A DNA stretch of 64,000 nucleotides. It comes from Typhlomys cinereus. Taxonomy: Eukaryota; Chordata; Mammalia; Rodentia; Platacanthomyidae. Under the pieces are notes generated by a model, which worked only from the letters and a program-made list of their open reading frames with translations, made no database searches and had not been told where the DNA came from. Every line of letters begins with the position of its first letter. The first letter of the stretch is position 1. Below, one piece after another: positions 1-10,096 of this stretch. A program made the translations under genes and the position numbers. The DNA lies in contig JALPQD010000359.1 in the NCBI GenBank assembly GCA_023101885.1, positions 310,001 through 374,000 of the forward strand, read 5' to 3'.

Positions 1-690
1 TGGAATACAACTGGAAGATTAGTTGTAAGACATCCTCAAGTCTGAAGATACAGGTGAATCAGTGTCTCTAGCTATGTATAAAGTATGAAAATATTTGTGA
101 ACTCTCCTCAAAGAGTGACAGTGACGAAGATTTTATTTCTCACATTTCTCTATCATCAAAATGAGATTTGATTACAGTGCTTAAATCATAGTTCAGTATT
201 TGCTCACAGGATGGCAAAAAAGAAATATGATAGCATTCTAAGATGGTGGTGTGCATCATCTGGGAAGCAGGATAACATGGTTTCATTTGTGCAACTTTGT
301 TGCATCATAGAAGGCAGACATGGAGATTTCATGTTTCAGCAAGAACAGTTACTCAGCTTGGTTCACCTAAGAATCATATTTCCAAGAGTCCTCTCCCTTG
401 AAAAATTATAAAATAGCACTGATGAAAAGAGAATCTGTGACAGGTATCAGAGGCTCAGTAAGAAAGATGCTGTCTTTACTCTTGGAAGTCTCTGTGGTCA
501 AACACTGCAGAGAGATGAAACCCTTTCTCCAATGGTTGACCTTGGCAATTAAAAACAAACTAGGTCATCAATACAAGATTTAACTATGTGAATCACAGAA
601 GTTGTAAGTGACTGTCCTTAACAGTCTCACTTCGGTGGCTACAGGTGCCACTCTCCTCAGATTTCCTTGCAACTGTTAAGACCACCTTGG
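1..690. other. AT-rich stretch, nothing recognised
   Basis: Short open frames occur in several frames, but none has a recognisable domain. I see no repeat, RNA gene or promoter here. Confidence 0.5.
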
Positions 691-808
691 TTTTTTGAGA
701 CAAGGTCTCACTCTTGGCCAGACTGACCTTGAACTTTCAGCAATCCTCCTACCTCAAATCACTTCCTCAAAGTGATGGAATTACAGACATGAGCCACTGC
801 GTCCAACT
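691..808 (-). mobile_element. B1: B1 SINE (7SL-derived), antisense
   Basis: The segment opens with a T-run followed by GAGACAAGGTCTCACTCTTG and ends GCCACTGCGTCCAAC. That is the reverse complement of a B1 monomer read from its A-tail to its 5' head. It is diverged, so it is an old copy. B1 is a non-coding retroposon of the 7SL RNA family, mobilised by L1. Confidence 0.8.
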
Positions 809-1147
809 GAAAGTATTGACTTTTGACTGTTTTCAGTGTTTCAGGAAGATGTACTCACCTGATTCTCCTACTCTCCTTCTCGACTGTCTACTGCCAAGCG
901 CCTTGGACAACTGTGTTAGGTCTGCTCCTTACAATTGATCTTCTTATCATATAGTAATCAAAGGGACTTTACTTTCATGACTAGAGTAAATACACTCTCT
1001 CAACTATTGCTTTCCTTGAAAATTTTCATAATATTATAATAAGTTATGTGAGTAAGCACATTTCAAGGAATTAAGAAGCTTTTATATAAATGGTTTCTTT
1101 TCCTGAGAAACTTAATACTAGCTAAGAAGAAGACACAGGAAAGTTTT
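809..1147. other. Unique AT-rich sequence
   Basis: No recognisable gene or repeat lies between the two B1 copies. Confidence 0.45.
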
Positions 1148-1257
1148 GGTTTGGTATGGTAGTCCACGTCTGCAACCTCAGCACTGAGTGCCTGAGGCAA
1201 GGAGGTTGTGAATTTCAGAGTGGCCTGGGTTTCACAACAAAATACCAGTTTGGAAAT
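1148..1257 (+). mobile_element. B1: B1 SINE, sense
   Basis: GGTATGGTAGTCCACGTCTG, then CTGAGGCAAGGAGG and GTGGCCTGGG, follow the B1 order: Pol III head, GAGGCAGGAGG-like block, GGCCTGGG block. The tail runs directly into a GA-rich simple repeat. Confidence 0.75.
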
Positions 1258-1286
1258 CCAGAGAGAGAGAGGAGAGAGAGAGAGAA
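1258..1286. repeat. (GA)n simple repeat
   Basis: Alternating GA/AG tract directly 3' of the B1 copy, probably seeded from its tail. Confidence 0.8.
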
Positions 1287-1940
1287 TAGATGAATAGCTA
1301 GATAATAGAGATATGATATCTGCAATATTATTGACATAGAAAATAAGACCATGCATATATTTTTTATTTATTAAGAAACACATCTTGAAGTACAAAAGTG
1401 GACTTAGTGGATCAAATTGCTGAAAAGTATAGGTTGGCATATATTTAGGCTTTGAACATGGTTGAATTTAAGAGCTGTCACCTATCAAGAATCTTTCTCT
1501 CTATGCTCCTTAGTTTTGCTGTCTTCACTGTTTACAATCTCAGAAACTCTTTAAATTGTATCAAAAATAGATATAGATGACGTGTAATATATCAAAGATA
1601 GATAGTTTCGGGCTTATATTCTACAAAAGCAGTTATGTGAGTGGAATTCATTCAGCATAAGTTTTCATTCTGACTTGGTTGATGTGCCTTGAGTTATGTG
1701 CTTGTATCTAATACATTGACTAGATATATAACTACTCATAATAGAGAAGTTCAGAGAATGCCGCATGAACTAGGAAGTCCATTTAAACCGCATACATTAG
1801 AGGTAGAAAAGTCTGTAAAAGAAATGAAGTTTCTGTTGATAGGATGCTTGATAAGATCAATACATCTCCAATTTGTAATTTAATTCATCAATACACTTAT
1901 TTTTAATACTTATATTGTTCCTATATAATGAAATGTAGAT
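1287..1940. other. Unique AT-rich sequence
   Basis: No recognisable gene, RNA or repeat. Scattered open frames such as 1689-1883 (+) show no known motif. Confidence 0.45.
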
Positions 1941-2460
1941 CTGTCATATAAAAATACCCCACTAACTTTACTTCCTCTAGAAAACATTACACTTTTAGCT
2001 TCCAAGATGTGTGCGTTGACAGCCTCCTCCAGCTTTGGCCAGCCAGCCATGTCACCTCTGCTTTGAGAGACTGTCCCTTCGCTCTGGAACCTTCGGGTTC
2101 GTGCTGGTTCGTGGGCCTGGACAAGTGGCGCTCTAATGTGGGGCTGAGTACGGGGGTATAAACACAATATTAGTAAGGCTCACCTCTGTAGATTCCCCAG
2201 CGTTTAGTCCACCCAGTGAAAAATTATTAAGTCTCCACAACAAGATCGCAGCACTCAGTCTATGGGAGAGAAACCAACACACAAATCAACTCCTCGAGCC
2301 AGATTATGACTTGGAGCCAACTAGACACTCTGATATGTGAAGGAGACAGACTAGTCCAAGAGTCCCAATAACCAGTGACCCCAGGCATCTCTTCTTGACT
2401 ATTCTCGTGCTGCTCTATTCCTCGACATCCTAGACCTTCCTGGTTGAACTCACGCACAAA
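1941..2460 (+). mobile_element. Candidate ERV (class II-like) LTR 3' part, primer-binding site and leader
   Basis: TGGCGCTCTAATGTGGGGC at 2126-2144 resembles the primer-binding site of tRNA-Lys-primed class II retroviruses (known form TGGCGCCCAACGTGGGGC), with a few changes. It lies two bases after a CA dinucleotide at 2122-2123, the usual end of an LTR. A TATAAAAA motif at 1947-1954 would be the promoter, giving about 175 bp of R plus U5. Sequence to about 2460 would be untranslated leader, with no gag frame visible. No partner LTR is seen. This is inferred from one motif plus spacing, and a chance match is possible. Confidence 0.4.
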
Positions 2461-2516
2461 GTGGATTTTAAAAGTTAACTGCTACTCACCATATGCTTTA
2501 TTTTTGGTTTTAAAAA

Positions 2517-3333
2517 ATATAAGTAATGAGAAACCTGGTTAAGTTCACAGACGTTCTTTCCTGATCTCACCAGAAGGGGAGGGCATATAGTCTAGCAGAT
2601 AAAAAGTAATCATTTTGCAAATGGGTGATGGACCCCTCCCTCAGTGAGGTTTCCTACTCTTATTACATCTACCCTTGAATGTGCTATTACAACAAGACTC
2701 CAGTTTAACAGCTTTTTGTCTCTGGCCAGGGGGTGACATACAGTGCCCAGCAGAATGGAGTGAAGGGAATTGCAGGAGCAGCAAAACTGCAAAAGAAAAT
2801 CAACAAACCACAATCCAGAACTTCAGAGACTCTATATCAATCACATAGAACTAGGCCAGCCTAATCTCTCCCCATCCTGGAGCTCAGGGACATTTGTGGA
2901 AGAGGGGGCGGTAAGATTGTAAGAGCAAAAGGATGGGAGGAGCAACGATTTGCAAGATTCTCAACAATAGTTGGGGCCAAAGCAATCATAATGGGACTTT
3001 GCATGCCCTGCGCAATGTCCAGCACACTGTTGCCCTCATAAAGTCTAGCATCTGTTAAGGGCACCGAGACCCCTGGAGGCAAGGGATTGACAGCCATAGT
3101 AGTGATCTTATGCTTAAGGGGAACAAGAGAAAGGGCTTATGGAAATGCCACTGGGTCCTTATATGTCATCGGAGAGGAGGACCCAGTGGAGAGTTAGGCG
3201 TACACAATAAAGGACTCTCTGGGAATTGGGGGGGAGGCACTGGGGGAAGCGGAGGGGGAGGAGAGGGGAGGGAGGGAACTGGTAAAAAATTTTAAAATGT
3301 ATAATTAAATTTTTAATAAAAAAAAAAAAAAAG
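2517..3333 (+). mobile_element. L1: 5'-truncated L1, 3' UTR only, intron-like block kept
   Basis: From GGGGTGACATACAGTGCC at 2730 to the A-tail the sequence is nearly the same as the 3' UTR of the full-length L1 (10264-10861). Upstream, 2517-2729 matches a 3' UTR block absent from the full-length copy; it ends in GCTTTTTGTCTCTGGCCAG, a splice-acceptor-like sequence. The 3' end shares the AATTTTTAATAAAA terminus of the young L1. No TSD was found by eye. Confidence 0.85.
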
Positions 3334-3529
3334 AATTCAGAGCTGCGCCTGAATCCTCACCGGGACCTTGCGCATGTAAGGTTGCTCCTATAGGGCTGAA
3401 GGAGTGAGTAGAAGTCAGGAACTTGGGAAAAAAAAATATATACGATTTTCTGTTGACTTTTGCTGACATTTATTTCATCAAATGTATCTATTGTTTTACT
3501 GTTAATTGTGCTTCTCCTGAACATAAAAT

Positions 3530-3840
3530 AAGTCAATATTGGCAGCCACAGTAGTGTTCCTATGCTTAAGGGAAGCACAGGAAAGGGTTCAGGGAAATAC
3601 AACTGGGTCTTTGTACATCATCGGAGAGGAGGGCCCAGAGGAGAGTCTGGCATGCACATTAAATTTTAGGATTCTCCGGGGATTGGGGGGGAGGCACTGG
3701 GGAAAGAGGAGGGAGGGGTGAAGGGAGGGGGAGTAAGGGGTTGGGGGGGAGGAGGAGAAGGGAGGGAGGGAAGTGGTGTACCTATTAAGTTTGTATGAGC
3801 AGAAATAATAATAAAAATGTTAAAAAAAAGTCAATATTGG
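3530..3840 (+). mobile_element. L1: 5'-truncated L1 3' UTR insertion with TSD
   Basis: The body at 3543-3827 is L1 3' UTR (G-rich tract, then TTTGTATGAGCAGAAATAAT and an A-tail). A 13-bp duplication, AAGTCAATATTGG, flanks it at 3530-3542 and 3828-3840. Its 3' terminus is the older tail type, unlike the full-length L1 further on. Confidence 0.9.
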
Positions 3841-4035
3841 TACTGAGATAGACTTTATATTTGGGGCAGAATTCAGGCTCATTTAAATAACATATATAAT
3901 TTAAAAACTCCAGAAAAGATCTGGTTGACTTGACACTTGTTACTATGGGAGTTGATTTGTTTGCCTTTTTTTGTAATCTTTGCTTTACTCGGATAATAAT
4001 AATAATATTAAAACTAGGTCCATTTTTTAATTGTG

Positions 4036-4345
4036 GAGGTTGTCAGGCCCAAAGCCTGCTCTCTGGAGAATGATGCATTAGCATCTGAAACAGGCTCTCT
4101 TTAAGGGCTCCTTCCCTTGGAAGTTGAGTTTGCCTTTTGTCTGATCACTTCTGACTTTTCTTTGTGAAATTGGAATGTATGTTTTACATAATCCTGTAAA
4201 GAATTTGGTCTGCTCTTCTTTGATGTTTTCCTAAATTTGGCCCTGCTCCTTGATTGTTTTCCTATAAACACTCAAATATGTTCCAATAAAGTTGGCTTGG
4301 ATGATAAGAGGACATCCAAGGCCCCCTCTGGAAAAAAAAGAAAAG
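4036..4345 (+). mobile_element. LTR-like segment ending in A-rich tract
   Basis: Begins TGTCAGGCCCAAAGCC near 4037. It has a CCAATAAAG polyadenylation signal near 4284, then about 45 bases before an A-rich tract with AAAAG units (from about 4331). The layout suggests the U3-R part of an LTR or a retrocopy of an LTR transcript. I cannot name the family, and no coding sequence or second LTR is visible. Confidence 0.35.
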
Positions 4346-4752
4346 AAAAGAAAATATACACTTTTTAAATTGGTTACGGATGTTATCTAGACCAGAATGT
4401 TTGCTTTGTGCCAGTCTTTCTATCATTTAGTGGTGCTATATTTCTAAACATTTGGTTTTCTAGGTTTGTGATTCCTCTAGAAGGCAAAGCTTGCATCTCA
4501 GCCAGTCAATTTGCATTATGTTAATGCCATAGATTAGTAACTGGAACTTGAGAATACAATGAGTCATCCTCTCAGGAGAGTCTGTGTTTTCTGTTTCTCA
4601 GCATTAGGCTTCAAAGCTTTACTATATTTCAGCGCTTAGCTTAAAGGTTTATAACAATACTGAGTAGTTGGATGGAATTAGAAGTGATCATTAATTTTTC
4701 CATATCTTTAGGAGGCTGTGATAGGGAAAGTTCTTGCCACTGTTTTTTAATT
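4346..4752. other. Unique AT-rich sequence before the full-length L1
   Basis: No recognisable feature. It provides the target site for the L1 that follows. Confidence 0.45.
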
Positions 4753-4767
4753 AAGATAATTAGTTGG

Positions 4768-5148
4768 CCCCTTTCGCCGCACCTCCCCCGCTCCGCCGGT
4801 CGGGACGCGTACGCGTAGATCCAGCCGGGCTCTCACCGCGCGCTCTAGGACCCCCCAGGTCAGCCCACGGGGACCCGGCTCCGACTCCCGCCATCCAGCC
4901 GGAGCCGTGCGGGGGCCGAGGGACGAGGAGGACCTCCCCCTGCGCCCGGGCCCCGCCTCAGGGTAAATAGCTCCACACCAACGCGCCCAGCGTCCCTTTT
5001 CACCCCACCCCGCTCCGCCGGTCGGAACACGCGCACGTCCACCCGGGCCTCACCCCACGCCCTAGGTGAGTCCCCGTTCGGCCCCGCCCACCAGTACCCC
5101 AGGCCAAATAATTCAGTTTAGTGAAATTGAGAGATCTTAAGAGTTAAA
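4768..5148 (+). promoter_or_regulatory. L1 5' UTR promoter: two CpG-rich monomers
   Basis: GC-rich sequence with two related units. CGCTCCGCCGGTCGG occurs at 4789 and again at 5011, a period of 222 bp, and the similarity continues on both sides. The first unit is truncated by the element's 5' end. Rodent L1s are known to use tandem 5' monomers as Pol II promoters, and this arrangement fits. There are many CpGs, a likely methylation target. The second unit contains CTAG/GTGAGT at 5062-5071, a strong splice donor about 80 bases before the ORF1 start. Confidence 0.75.
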
Positions 5149-6219
5149 ATGACAATGCCAAAGTCAAAGTGCAAATCCATGAGAAGCAACACTCAAGTAA
5201 ACAAATTTCCCACTGAAGAAATTAATCCCATAATGTTAGATTCCAACAAGAACAAACCCGCGGAAAAAGGCCAAGAAAGCCTGACCCAGGATAACGACTT
5301 TCAAAATATGATCATTACCATGTTCAATACTATGAAAGAGGAAATCCGGGAGGAATTACATAATCGAATCAATCGCTTTGAAGAGGAACACAACAGACAT
5401 CTGGAGGAGTTGAGAAAAACAGTGCAAGAAACAAAAAGTGGCATAGAGCAGTTAAAACAAACTCAAGCAGAGTTTAAAACTGAGCTAAAAGACAAGTTAT
5501 CTTCAACCCAGAACGCCACAGAGAGTCTTATCAACAGAACTAATGAAGCAGAAAACAGAATTTCAGACCTTGAAGATAAAGTGGGAGTACTAACCAGCTC
5601 AATGGAAGAGGTTGTTAAAGCCAAAAAGATACTTGAGAGAAATATCCAAGAGATATGGGACACCCTGAAGAAGCCTAACATGCGTATTCATGGAATACCG
5701 GAGCAAGAATCTCAAAATACCACCCCTGAGGAAATTTTCCAAACGATCATCAAGGAAAACTTTCCTCATCTAAAAAAAGAGAGGCCCATTCATATACAAG
5801 AGGCATTCCGCACCCCAAACAGATACGACCAAAATAGAAGCACACCGCGGCAAATAATAGTTAAAACACTCCACATTCAAGATAAAGAACTGGTGCTGAG
5901 AGCTTCAAGGGAGAAAAAACAAGTCACTTTTAAAGGCAAACCTATTAAAATAACAAATGACTTCTCAGTCGAAACAGTAAAAGCAAGAAGAGCTTGGAGA
6001 GACATACTTCAAGTATTGAATGAGCAAAAATGTCAACCCAGGCTGATTTACCCTGCAAAACTATCAGTCATGATGGAGGGAGAAAGAAAAATTTTCCAGC
6101 ACAAAGACAACTTTAAGGGATACATGGCCACCAAACCAGGCCTTCAAAAACTGCTAGAAATGATACTCAAGCGTGAAGAAAAAAACAGGCATATCCAGGA
6201 GAACAGAAGGCAAATATAA
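5149..6219 (+). CDS. L1 ORF1: L1 ORF1 protein (RNA-binding chaperone), intact
   Basis: A 356-residue protein starting at ATG 5149 with an uninterrupted frame. L1 ORF1p trimerises, coats L1 RNA in the cytoplasm and acts as a nucleic-acid chaperone in the retrotransposition RNP. Residues about 55-172 are rich in E, K, Q and L in heptad-like spacing and should form the trimeric coiled coil. The RRM-like domain begins near residue 175 (NMRIHGIPE). The C-terminal domain covers about 268-345 and holds the family signature YPAKLS at 301-306. The length is typical of rodent and human ORF1p (about 340-370). The first ATG (MTMPKS) is followed by a second two codons later, so the exact start is uncertain by two residues. 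The N-terminus is basic. Confidence 0.95.
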   Translation: MTMPKSKCKSMRSNTQVNKFPTEEINPIMLDSNKNKPAEKGQESLTQDNDFQNMIITMFNTMKEEIREELHNRINRFEEEHNRHLEELRKTVQETKSGIEQLKQTQAEFKTELKDKLSSTQNATESLINRTNEAENRISDLEDKVGVLTSSMEEVVKAKKILERNIQEIWDTLKKPNMRIHGIPEQESQNTTPEEIFQTIIKENFPHLKKERPIHIQEAFRTPNRYDQNRSTPRQIIVKTLHIQDKELVLRASREKKQVTFKGKPIKITNDFSVETVKARRAWRDILQVLNEQKCQPRLIYPAKLSVMMEGERKIFQHKDNFKGYMATKPGLQKLLEMILKREEKNRHIQENRRQI

Positions 6220-6269
6220 CACCATTAAAAGCGAAGCAATATACTTATAAAAGCTACTAAACATAATAA

Positions 6270-7733
6270 ATGTCTGGAATTAACAATAGTTTCTCCATTA
6301 TAACACTAAATGTTAATGGACTTAATTCACTGATCAAGAGACACAGATTACAAACTTGGATTAAAAATCACAATCCATCAATCTGTTGCCTGCAGGAAAC
6401 CCATCTCACCACAAAAGATAGGCACGCTCTAAAAATAAAAGGCTGGTCAACAATTCTACAAGCAAATGGAAGCAGAAAACAGGCAGGGGTAGCCATTATG
6501 CTATCAGACAAAGTGGATTTCAAACCAAAAAAAATTATAAGAGACACGGATGGACACTACATTTTAGTCACAGGTACAATTCACCAGGAAGATTTCACAA
6601 TACTGAACATATATGCACCCAATACGGGCCCCTCCACATTCATTAAGAAAACCCTACAGCGTCTAAAGCATGAAATCAACCCCCAAACGATAATTCTTGG
6701 GGACTTCAACACCGCCCTCTCTACATGGGATAGATCAACAAGTCAAAAGCTTAACAGAGACACTTTGGAACTTAATCAAACCCTGAAAGAAATGGACCTC
6801 ACAGATCTCTATCGAACTTTTCACCCACGCACCAAAGAATACACATTTTTCTCAGCAGCACACGGAACTTTCTCCAAAATAGATCACATACTGGGCCACA
6901 AAATGAATCTACACATATACAAGAAAGTTGAAATTCTAACCTGTGCCCTATCAGACCACCACGGCCTAAAGCTGGACATCCACAACACATCAAACAAGAG
7001 AAAATACACTAACTCCTGGAAACTTAACACTATGATGCTGAATGAGAACTGGATTCAGGAAGAAATTAAAAAGGAAATTCAAGATTTCCTGAAAGTGAAT
7101 GATAACGAAAATACAACTTACCAAAATCTCTGGGACACAATGAAAACTGTTCTAAGAGGTAAGTTCATAGCTCTTAATGCCCACGTCAAAAAAATGGAAA
7201 CATCAGAAATAAACAACTTAACAATACAGCTTAAAGCTTTAGAGAAACTAGAGCAATCTGATCCCAAAAGCAGTAGAAGAGAAGAGATTAGCAAAATAAG
7301 GGGAGAAATATCTGAAATCGAGACTAAGAAAACGATAGAAAAAATCAACCAATCAAAAAGCTGGTTCTTTGAAAAAATCAACAAGATTGATACACCCCTA
7401 GCTAAACTAACCAAAAGCAAGAGAGAGAAAACCCAAATTAACAAAATTAGAAATGAACATGGAGTTATCACTACTGATACCCAAGAAATCCAGAGAATTA
7501 TAACATCATATTTCAAAAACTTATACTCTGTGAAGTTTGACAACACAAAAGAGATGGATGAATTTCTAAGTAAACACAACTTACCTAAATTGAATCAGGA
7601 AGTTGTGAATTATTTAAATAGTCCTATAACATATAAGGAAATTGAGGAAGTAACCTTGAATCTTCCCACCAAAAAAAATGTCCTGGACCAGATGGATTCA
7701 GCACAGAGTTCTACCAGACATTTAAGGAGTTAA
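6270..7733 (+). pseudogene. L1 ORF2: L1 ORF2 5' part: endonuclease and start of RT region, frameshifted
   Basis: The first 467 codons (to 7670) encode the APE-type endonuclease and linker of ORF2p, which nicks target DNA. All the catalytic residues I can place are present at their usual numbers: N14, E43 (LQETH), D145 and N147 (GDFNT), D205, D229 and H230 (SDHH). This numbering supports the ATG at 6270, 50 bases after the ORF1 stop. The frame is lost in an A8 run at 7671-7678, inside the conserved stretch just before PGPDGFS. Beyond it this frame is off-register and stops at 7731-7733, while the correct register continues in frame +2 from 7682. This looks like one homopolymer-associated indel, which would prevent translation of the RT domain unless ribosomes slip. 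Confidence 0.92.
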
Positions 7734-10096
7734 TAACACCAATACTCCTTAAACTGTTCCATCAAATAGCAAAGGAAGGAACACTACCAAATTTCTTCTA
7801 TGAAGCTAATATCGTTTTAATCCCAAAACCTAATAAAGATTCACTTAAAAAAGAAAACTATAGGCCGATCTCCCTGATGAACACAGACGCAAAGATTCTC
7901 AACAAAGTCTTAGCAAATCGGATTCAAAAACATATTAAAAAGATCATTCATGGGGACCAAGTAGGCTTCATCCCCGGCACACAAGGTTGGTTCAACATAC
8001 GCAAATCAATAAATGTAATTCATCATGTAAACCAGTCCAAAGTCCAAGACCACATGATACTCTCGATAGATGCAGAAAAAGCTTTTGACAAGATCCAACA
8101 GCCTTTTATGATCAAAACGCTAGAGACAGTAGGAATGGAAGGAACCTTTATCAATATAATAAAAGCTGTATACAACAAGCCCACAGCAAGGATTATGCTC
8201 AATGGGGAACAATTGGAAGCATTCCCACTTCGATCAGGAACTAGACAAGGCTGTCCACTCTCACCACTTCTATTCAATATTGTACTTGAAGTCTTAGCTG
8301 AAGCCATAAGACAAGAAAGGGACATAAGAGGGATTCAAATCGGCAAGGAAGAAGTCAAGCTATCCCTATTTGCAGATGACATGATCTTATACCTGAGTGA
8401 TCCCAAAAACTCCACCAGGAAGCTCCTGGAACTAATTGAGAAGTTCAGCAGGGTGGCAGGATACAAAATAAATGTGCAAAAATCAGAGGCCTTCCTATAT
8501 GCCCAGAATGAAAGAAGTGAAAAAGCCTTAAGAGAAACAATACCATTTACTATAGCCCCTAAAAAAATGAAATACCTTGGTATAAACCTAACTAAGGAGG
8601 TAAAAGACCTTTACAATGAAAACTTTAAAACCCTAAAGAAAGAAATTGCAGAAGACACCAGAAGGTGGAAAGACCTCCCTTGTTCCTGGATTCGCAGAAT
8701 CAACATTGTAAAAATGACCATCCTACCAAAGGCAATATACAGATTCAATGCTATACCAATCAAAATCCCAAAGCAATTCTTCAAAGAAGTTGACCAAATA
8801 ATCTCAAAGTTCATATGGAGACACAAAAGACCCAGGATAGCAAAAACAATCCTGAGTAACAAAAACACAGCTGGAGGTATTACCATACCAAACCTAAGTC
8901 TATACTACAAATCCACAGTTATAAAGACAGCCTGGTACTGGCTCCAAAATAGACACACAGATCAATGGATAAGGATTGAAGACCCAGATATAAGCCCACA
9001 AAGTTACAGCCATTTGGTCTTTGACAAAGGGGCCCAAAGAATCCAATGGAAAAAGAACAGCATCTTCAACAAATGGTGCTGGCAAAACTGGATCTCCACA
9101 TGCAGAAGATTAAAGCTGGACCCGTACTTGTCACCATGTACAAGACTTAATTCCAAATGGATCAAGGACCTTGATATCAGACCAGAGACTTTAAAAACCA
9201 TAGTTGAAAGGATAGGGAACTCCCTCGAGCTGATTGGGCTAGGCCAACACTTCCTAAACAGACATCCATTGGCACAATCACTGCTACCAACTCTCAACAG
9301 TTGGGATCTTGTGAAATTAAAGAGCTTCTGTTCAGATAAAGAGATTGTCACACGAGCTCAAAGGCAACCCACAGAATGGGAGAAAATCTTCACTAACCAC
9401 ATATCTGACAGAGCTCTACTGTCCAGAGTGCACAAAGAACTTAGAAAATTAAACTCCAAGGGAAACACTGGCCCAATTAAAAAATGGGCCCTGGAACTTA
9501 AAAGAAACTTTACCAGGGATGAAATTAAAATGTCTAACAATTATCTTAAAAAATGCTCCACTTCCTTCGCCATCAGGGAAATGCAAATCAAAACTTCCCT
9601 GAGATATCATCTCACCCCGGTCAGGATGGCAAAAATCCACAATACAAACAACGACAAATGCTGGAGAGGATGTGGAGAGAGGGGAACTCTCCTACATTGT
9701 TGGTGGGAATGCAGGCTCATACAGCCACTCTGGCGAGCCGTCTGGAGATTCTTAAAGAAATTAAAGATTGAAATGCCGTATGACCCTGCTATCCCACTTT
9801 TGGGAATAACCCCCCATGCAGCAGAGGTTCGCCTCGATAGCACAAGCTCAACCATGTTCATAGCAGCACTGTTTACAATAGCAAAGTCATGGAATCAACC
9901 TAAATGTCCAACAGTTGACGAGTGGATAAGGAAACTGTGGTACATCTATACAATGGAGTACTACTCAGCCATCAAAAATGATGAATTACTGGAATTTGCT
10001 GGGAAATGGATGTCATTAGAAAGAATTATATTAAGTGAAGTATCCCAAACCCAGAAAATTAAGCGCCGTATGTACTCCCTAATAGGTGGCTCCTAG
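7682..10096 (+). pseudogene. L1 ORF2: L1 ORF2 3' part: reverse transcriptase and Cys-rich C-terminus
   Basis: The second register is open from 7682 to the TAG at 10094-10096, about 804 codons, with no further break. It encodes the rest of ORF2p: the RT palm with SIDAEKAFD, the catalytic FADD at 8369-8380 and the [10 protein letters not shown] block, the thumb, and the C-terminal zinc-knuckle-like motif CWRGC...HCWWEC at about 9660-9710. It ends YSLIGGS, as other L1 copies here do. ORF2p performs target-primed reverse transcription on nicked chromosomal DNA. Together with the upstream part the original protein would be about 1,275 residues, the normal L1 size. The first in-frame ATG (7877) is internal and no independent start is likely. 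Confidence 0.92.

Noticed and set aside
3110..3295. A 61-codon sense frame in L1 3' UTR copies (also 44569-44793 on the minus strand)
   Set aside because: It runs into the glycine-coding G-rich tract and is not kept at the same length between copies, so I see no support for coding.
8023..9640. Several minus-strand frames under L1 ORF2
   Set aside because: Antisense shadows of a highly biased (A-rich) coding strand.
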